From NCBI GenBank assembly GCA_027922465.2, contig BQMF02000035.1:248001-312000 (forward strand): a stretch of 64,000 bases of DNA, read 5' to 3'. The notes below the pieces were generated by a model. The model was not told the origin of the DNA and made no database searches. It saw only the letters and a program-made list of their open reading frames with translations. This DNA is from Turritopsis dohrnii. Its lineage: Eukaryota; Cnidaria; Hydrozoa; Anthoathecata; Oceaniidae. Of this stretch, positions 58,901-64,000 are shown piece by piece; positions within the stretch are counted from its first letter, which is position 1; every line of letters begins with the position of its first letter. Position numbers and translations under genes: made by a program.

Positions 58901-61900
58901 CAAGCCATCATCGAATGTATCAAACACATTTCCATCATTATCCAAGTCCGGTTTTGAAGGTTATGTCTTCTTTATCCTTTCCACTTGATATAAACATAGC
59001 TTTTTTCATGGATATATATTAGTTTTCACAAATCTATCATCAAGAAATATTTTGCTGGTATTTAATTTCACGAAAATGGTCAAAATTCGCGAAAAAGTGT
59101 ACCCGCAAGATATAGTACTGCTAAAGTGCCAACCAGTGAAATCATCCTGGCCTTTCTACACAGAACATTATGCCTAGGGAAAACCAACGTTACTAACTTT
59201 AGGTGGCCTCCAGTTTTAGAATGGCCTCTGAATGTGAGTCAATACAAAATAAATACAAAGTGGTCCAAGAAGCTATAATTGCTATTATCAATCAAGTGCA
59301 AAATAAAACATTATCTTTCATTGAATTGTGGTACAGTTTTGATTAATATATTACCACATCACCATCATTGGTGACCAACAGGCCTACATTCTGGTACAGC
59401 AACCTTCAAGTTTCGACTTCGTTTACACTGTATTCTTTTATGAAAAGCAGATAGATGTCTGGACTTTCTACTTTTAATTCCAGGTTTTTCCTTTAAAGAC
59501 TTGGAGATATAAGACAATATTTTAAGATGACCTATTTATTTTGATGACAAATGCAATTTTGATCTTATTGTCTGAAAATTCGTTGTGTTGCCTCACATCT
59601 GTGCACTAGTTACATGTTATTATTCAAAAGAACAAGCTGGTGCAAATCAAAATACAAAATCAAATCAACCTGAAACAAAAAATGTTATTGAAAGCCAAAA
59701 TTCACACTGGTGACACCTGTTATCATCGCCACAAACTGGTTCACGTGTTGTTCCTACTTCACTTCCATAATTTTTTCAATTTTAACTAAAAATAAAACAA
59801 AGGGCTTAAATGCAAAAGAACAAATAGCACTATTAGGTGACATACATCATGAGAAATATTTTATTTGCCATTTTCTTAGGTTGATCTTTTAAGTTAAAAT
59901 ATGCATTAAAAAAATCTTATTAGTGGCCTAAAGCTTGGGAAATTGTCTTTATTGCTAAAAAAGTCAGTACTAAAATCACTCATTATCACCAAAATTACTC
60001 AAAAAAATCATTCTCAATTGAAGAAACGATTGCTTTGAATGGATTTTCTTTTTTGTTTAGTATGGTGAATGCAATATTGTGTGCCAAGTATCCAAGTGCA
60101 GATCAATGCCAAGAAAAAAAATGGCATGATAAAGCTTCGTGAGTAACATCCACTTTCTTAAAATGATTCTTGTGTGCTGAAGAATGAGCGAACAGGAAAA
60201 ATGGGACCCAGCCCCCGTTTCATAACAATAGGAACCACATGGGGATAACCATTGAATATAACATGAATATGGACCAAGGATACACTGACAGTTTTAAAAG
60301 TGTCAAATGACACCTTAAAAGGAGTCATTCTACGGTGCCTAAAACGACACCTTTAAAGGAGTCATTATTACTCCTAAAAGGGAGTCATTCAAGAGAGTCA
60401 AGTGACTCTTTCAAGGGAGTCATGATTTAATGACTCCTTTAAGAGAGTCAAAATATGACTCCCTTCGGTGCCTAAATTGACACCTTTAAGGGAGTCATAG
60501 TATAATGACTCCTTTAAAGGTGTCGTTTTAGGCACCGAAGGGAGTCATCATACTTCGACTCTCTTAAAGGAGTCATCATATTTTGACTCTCTTAAAGGAA
60601 TTATCATATTTTGACTCTCTTAAAGGAATCATTATATTTTGACTCTCTTAAAGGAGTCATCTAGAGAAATAGAGTACAGGAAAGCAGCAGCAACATAAAC
60701 ATAATTATAGAAAAGTACATATTTTTTGAATTATAGTGAACTCATAAATACATCGACGCCATAATAGTATGTGGAACTTAAAAATTGTAAAATAAAACGC
60801 TTGGAGCAGATAAAGTCTCTTTCTCTCTCATGAGTCCTGATTATCCAAAGATTAGATAAAAACTGGTAAATAATAGAGAGAATCTAAATTTAAAATGCTC
60901 ACCTCAACTTCGCCATGATAAAAACTAAATCAGAAGTTAGATTTGAAAGAAACTTGGAGGATTGAAAAGTTTGAAGTTCATACTCGGAGGAAAACAGTTA
61001 TAAACAGCAAAAAAAAAACATTCAAAACATTCAAAATTCATATTTCTTTCGTGTTGATCGACGGAGGCTCCGTCGTTGGGAAGTTTTTGAACGCTGTTGC
61101 TCCAGAAAACGAGAAACTCCTTTCGTAACTTTCAAGTTTGTGGTACTCATAGTGGTTTGCTTCAGTTTGTTGTTCAGTTTAGTGGTTTGCTTCAGTTTGT
61201 CTTGTTGTTTTCTAAAGATCTCACAAGTTAATTTGTTCACCGATTTGAACACTTCCAAACACAGCCTCCTTTTCATTAGGCTTTCAATTCACTAACATCG
61301 ACCATATTCTGTAATGATTCAAAGCAATTTCAAACACTTCTAAACTTTTTACTTTCTATTTTTCATACCTCTAAAGAAATCAATAAATTTTCTTTACTTT
61401 CCAGCTCAAACATAAACGTAAACATATACTTAATAAAAAATACTTTCTTCCTCTCTTCGTTTTCACTGAAATTTCGCTACCATTTCGCACTGAAAAACAC
61501 AAAACCATGATTTGCCATAACTGTTTTAATGTTGAAGGTGATGTAAAACTTTCGCGAATAATAAGCCTTTTATATCAACAAATTCACCTTCGTATCACCA
61601 GTTCGTCGTGAATGAAAATGAAGAATTTCGAAAAGAACGCCGTTGTTATAGTTTCTTCGATTTCGATTCGATTTCGAACACAAACACATACAATTTAAGG
61701 GTATCTATAATCCCTGCGAGTGATCTTGAATACAGAACTCCAAAGCGCTCACAAAAGTAATGACTGAGAAAGTTAAATTTAAATGTCAGATAAAGAAATA
61801 ATGAACAGTAGAATTTCACCAGAGTAAATGTCGCTCAAATGTTTACAAATATTAAAATTTATTTAAATCTATCACTCTCTAAATAAAAATGGAATGCAAT

Positions 61901-62757
61901 GTTTATGCTTAAACAGATTTTTATACTCTAGCATTATTTGCTAAGTTTAATAATTGGAAATCATTCATAACAGATGGACCTGATGTGAGCGACAGTAGTA
62001 GAGAAATGTATAAATGTCAACAATCATTGAACATCCACAACAGTCATTGAACGTCCACAACAATCATTGAACATCCACAACAATCATTAAACGTCCACAA
62101 CAATCATTGAACGTCCACAACAATCATTGAACATCCACAACAATCATTGAACGTCCACAACAATCATTGAACGTCCACAATAATCATTGAACGCAAATTT
62201 AGGTACTCATTTTAAATGACACCTTTTAGGGAGTCATTTTGACTCCTTTTAGGTACGCAAGGATTACATGACTCCTTAAAGGAGTCAAAATGACTCCCAC
62301 AAAAGGAGTCATTGCAAAATAATTTTAAATGACACCTTTTAAGGAGTCATTTTGACTCCTTAACGGAGTCATAAAGGAGTCTTTTCGCAAAGAGTATGTT
62401 TTAGGAGTCAATTGACTCCTTGAAATTTATCAGTGTAGGTAGTGTTCTAATATCAAAGCAGGATACGTTGATCTCACTTTAGCATGTATGTATAGGGTAT
62501 AATATCTTATTTGGAATTGAATTTCGTTTGTTAATATTAGTTACATTCTTCGTTATTTTTCGTAAATTATATTGTTTCAACCTCGAGAGGGCGTGATTTC
62601 AGTCAACACCCTATCCTTTCTAATTTTATGGCGTTACCCTAGGGAGTGGAAGGATGTAAGCATAGCAACAATTACCGTCAGCTCTCTGTTTCTGGTGATA
62701 ATCGTTATTCTTTTGATTCTTCTCGGAAGAAAATCCAATGGAAAACAACGACTGTGA
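55946..62757 (+). CDS. ADP-ribosyl cyclase (CD38 / Aplysia cyclase family)
   Basis: Makes cyclic ADP-ribose, or ADP-ribose, from NAD+ for calcium signalling (family knowledge). Eight exons, phases agree: 55946-56269, 57129-57217, 57407-57530, 57624-57706, 57779-57874, 57959-58048, 60061-60138, 62643-62757. Residues 1-25 form a signal peptide (IVLLATTMEFSFA). Key motifs: KNK then AMFWSG at the exon 1/2 join, as in Aplysia; YITLEDTFTGY; NDLNWCGCKNC (active-site Trp); SVYWDIASENFAKKAAG (second Trp); IFGRAELSAL (catalytic Glu); ERCGENSL; VECTDDP; CAKYPSADQC. Exon 8 encodes EWKDVSIATITV, a ~20-residue hydrophobic helix and a basic tail RKSNGKQRL, predicting a type I membrane protein with an outside enzyme domain. 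The exon 6 donor is GC (CCAAG|GCAAGA). If intron 6 is kept, the reading frame continues to a different hydrophobic tail ending at 58124. Exon 1's donor (AAG|GTCGAA) is weak. Confidence 0.93.
56686..57015 (+). other. Exon-like ORF resembling a death-effector domain
   Basis: An open 330-nt block bounded by an AG acceptor (TGCATTTTCACAG) and a GTAGGT donor, phase 1 at both ends, in cyclase intron 1, same strand. Residues: LFSIFYDFAHKNSKTLGEKK, FLACGKMF, ISLMFEHLITRL, FRYFIALDFGRRIKSNELLV and FLLEDMG. The run of amphipathic helices with 'LMFEHL' and a late 'RR-x-x-x-N-E-L-L' recalls DED folds (weak, by eye). Its phases do not fit between cyclase exons 1 and 2 (phase 0), so it would belong to another transcript or be a relic. 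Confidence 0.4.
58151..58618. repeat. GTCCTCTAAA-rich element with CAGGGTGGCCA ends
   Basis: Left CAGGGTGGCCATGCC, right TGTGGCCATCCTG; inside, arrays of AAGTCCTCTA near both ends. A hAT-like non-autonomous pattern. In cyclase intron 6. Confidence 0.7.
58693..59115. repeat. TTTCGC-family element, decayed
   Basis: Starts TACCTTAGGAC, has TTTTAATTTTCGCAAATTGG and, at the far end, ATTTAATTTCACGAAAATGG and TTCGCGAAAAAGTG. Right end degraded. Cyclase intron 6. Confidence 0.5.
59120..60060. other. Rest of cyclase intron 6, nothing recognised
   Basis: AT-rich; the ORF at 59710-59892 has no domain. Ends in the TTTTTTGTTTAG acceptor of exon 7. Confidence 0.5.
60282..62436. mobile_element. 2.15-kb element with GGAGTCAT palindrome arrays
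   Basis: Short inverted ends ACACTGA at 60282 and TCAGTGT ending at 62436. At the left (to about 60660) and right (from about 62205) run dense arrays of TTAAAGGAGTCAT/ATGACTCCTTTAA in both senses, so each end can fold on itself and on the other. The interior 60660-62020 shows no recognisable transposase; the 81-codon minus ORF at 61031-61276 is Lys/Thr-rich low complexity. Wholly inside cyclase intron 7. Confidence 0.7.
62021..62192 (+). repeat. 20-bp minisatellite, about 8.5 units
   Basis: CAATCATTGAACGTCCACAA repeated with A/G and T/C changes, strictly every 20 bases, inside the GGAGTCAT element. Confidence 0.95.
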
Positions 62758-62759
62758 AG

Positions 62760-63045
62760 GAGAGTGCACCACTGCTGTCAATCTGCTGAAATTGATTAGT
62801 ATATTTTTTTGATCAAGAACATATTTTATACTATGCCTTATGTAATATATGCAATGAATAAAGAATAATTATAATGATTATAGTAATAATATAGTAGCAC
62901 CTGTTTTTTTTTTAGCAAAGCTTTTTAAATAAACATTTTTATTAATTATATATCGAATTTTTAGAATTTATAAGCACTATTGATTACATCATCTTTCGAC
63001 AACTGCCACTCCCCCGTATTCAATCTACTAAGCCAAAAAAGAATC
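62760..63045. terminator. 3' flank of the cyclase gene with poly(A) signal
   Basis: AATAAA in 'GCAATGAATAAAGAATAATT' at about 62856, roughly 100 bases after the stop at 62757, is the likely polyadenylation signal. Confidence 0.6.
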
Positions 63046-63049
63046 TTCA

Positions 63050-63152
63050 ATGCGGAGGAGTACATTTCTGTTGAAGGGTGTACTAATATTCACACTATTT
63101 TTATAAAAATGCTCTTCATCGCAGTGACTTTTTAACGATTTTGTCCACTGGC
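63050..63152 (-). repeat. CCCAGYGGGCA short MITE, copy I
   Basis: GCGGAGGAGTACATTTCTG, TTTATAAAAATGCTCTTCAT, CGCAGTGACTTTTTAACGAT, TTTGTCCACTGG. Confidence 0.7.
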
Positions 63153-63194
63153 ATTGAGTCGTAGCATAACAGTTGTAATTCGTTTGGTCACACC

Positions 63195-63302
63195 TATTTG
63201 TGTAAACTCAAGGAGAAGGAGTGTATTTTTATAGAAATACACTCACTATTTCAATAAAAATTCTCTTCATCGCAGTGATCTTTTGACGATTTTACCCACT
63301 GG
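63195..63302 (-). repeat. CCCAGYGGGCA short MITE, copy J
   Basis: GGAGAAGGAGTGTATTTTTA, ACTATTTCAATAAAAATTCT, CATCGCAGTGATCTTTTGAC, TTTACCCACTGG. About 40 bases from copy I, same orientation. Confidence 0.7.
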
Positions 63303-64000
63303 TATATTCTTATGAAACAATATCATTGGCTTAAAGATAATGAACTGTTATAAATATAACTGAGGATCGCAGGGTGTTGACCTCACCATTAGAATCCCTT
63401 ATTTGAAAGAAATGGGATTCCCTTGTAGAAATATGCAAATTCTTCTCGCGACTTTCACAACACTTCATTATCTTAAAGTTGTAGGAACTTTTACAAAATA
63501 TATTAAAAATATCAAAGCTTCAGCAAAAAGTCATCATTATTCAGTTGAGATGATAAAATTTTTCCAGGTAGCTTTAAAATCCGGGGGTACGGGTGTATAA
63601 GCATTTATATAGGTTTTCTCTGACAATACTGCCCCCGGAAAATTGTTCGATGTAAGCATTTGCACCTTCTCATTAAGTGTCCTAAATACCATCGTTTTTT
63701 TTTCAACCTCCCAGATACCGCTTGTGAACTTTGCTGAAGTTTTCAAATGATGTAAATTTCCTATAGTTTCTCTTTTGATTCTTTCTATCAGCCGTCAAAA
63801 TGACAACCAAGAATTTTATTTTCTACGGTAATGTTAGTGCGACGAAATGATGGAAGAGTTAAGCCAGCTTTATATATTATATATATGGCGTAGATAGCTG
63901 TGATAAGACATTTGCAACACTTTTGTTTCAGTAAGCGAAAGCTTTCATAAGTACAGGACTGTCGAAGTAATAAATATGCCGTATGAAGCCAGCTTTACTC
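63303..64000. other. Intergenic DNA, nothing recognised
   Basis: Short ORFs only (63403-63600, 63537-63746 on the other strand). AAAGCTTTCATAAGTACAGG near 63939 matches about 30508. Confidence 0.45.

Noticed and set aside
62021..62192. CRISPR-like regular repeat
   Set aside because: The 20-bp units are contiguous with no spacers, in a eukaryotic transposon; it is a minisatellite.

Overview
The window looks like nuclear DNA of an early-branching animal. It is AT-rich, its genes have many small exons with GT-AG introns, and it is packed with DNA-transposon debris. The conserved genes (DNAJC7, ZC3H15, an ADP-ribosyl cyclase) are metazoan types. The repeat content (Tigger/pogo, TTAA-flanked THAP/Kolobok-like elements, a Penelope-like GIY-YIG element, a DUF7869-type gene and a HIRAN-like gene) fits a cnidarian best, but a sponge or another invertebrate is not excluded. 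The organism call is inference; the exon structures were read by hand from splice sites and reading-frame phase.

Layout. 1-11447 (minus): DNAJC7, a TPR + J-domain co-chaperone, almost complete, with its 3' end outside the window. Its 5.5-kb first intron holds a LINE ORF1 fragment and several terminal-inverted-repeat (TIR) elements. 12281-13430: a TIR element of unknown class. 15517-21071 (plus): ZC3H15 in 13 exons, including an 18-nt exon. 21200-22924: a three-layer nest of repeats, with a Kolobok-like THAP element inside a CCTGG-rich element that truncates an older MITE. 24214-26901 (minus): an unrecognised gene with a 22-nt exon and a possible 29-nt intron. 28231-29528: a second THAP element in inverted orientation. 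33655-36720: a decayed Ty3/gypsy pol carrying two later insertions. 36890-41859 (minus): an unrecognised coiled-coil gene whose exon is cut by a Tigger element at 37962-41289 with a clean TA target duplication.

That Tigger element is the most unusual object here. Its transposase has a 631-bp intron, and in that intron, on the opposite strand, lies a complete 148-codon HIRAN-like ORF with its own polyadenylation signal. The transposase carries a frameshift exactly at the motif for the third catalytic aspartate. Another MITE, containing a tRNA-like segment, sits in its 3' part.

42781-45916: a near-perfect ~105-bp inverted repeat around a possible divergent promoter, followed by a multi-exon DUF7869-type gene with frameshifts. 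49006-50347: an uncharacterised Cys-rich, acidic-tailed protein that seems internally deleted. 53500-54700: a broken DDE transposase tail on the minus strand next to a Penelope-like GIY-YIG ORF followed by a hammerhead-ribozyme-like core. 55946-62757 (plus): a CD38/Aplysia-type ADP-ribosyl cyclase in 8 exons, with two possible hydrophobic C-termini and, inside intron 1, a separate exon-like ORF resembling a death-effector domain. A short MITE family ending in CCCAGYGGGCA is scattered through the window in about a dozen copies.

There is no operon-like organisation; the host genes are independent. The common theme is repeated transposon insertion into introns and, once, into an exon.
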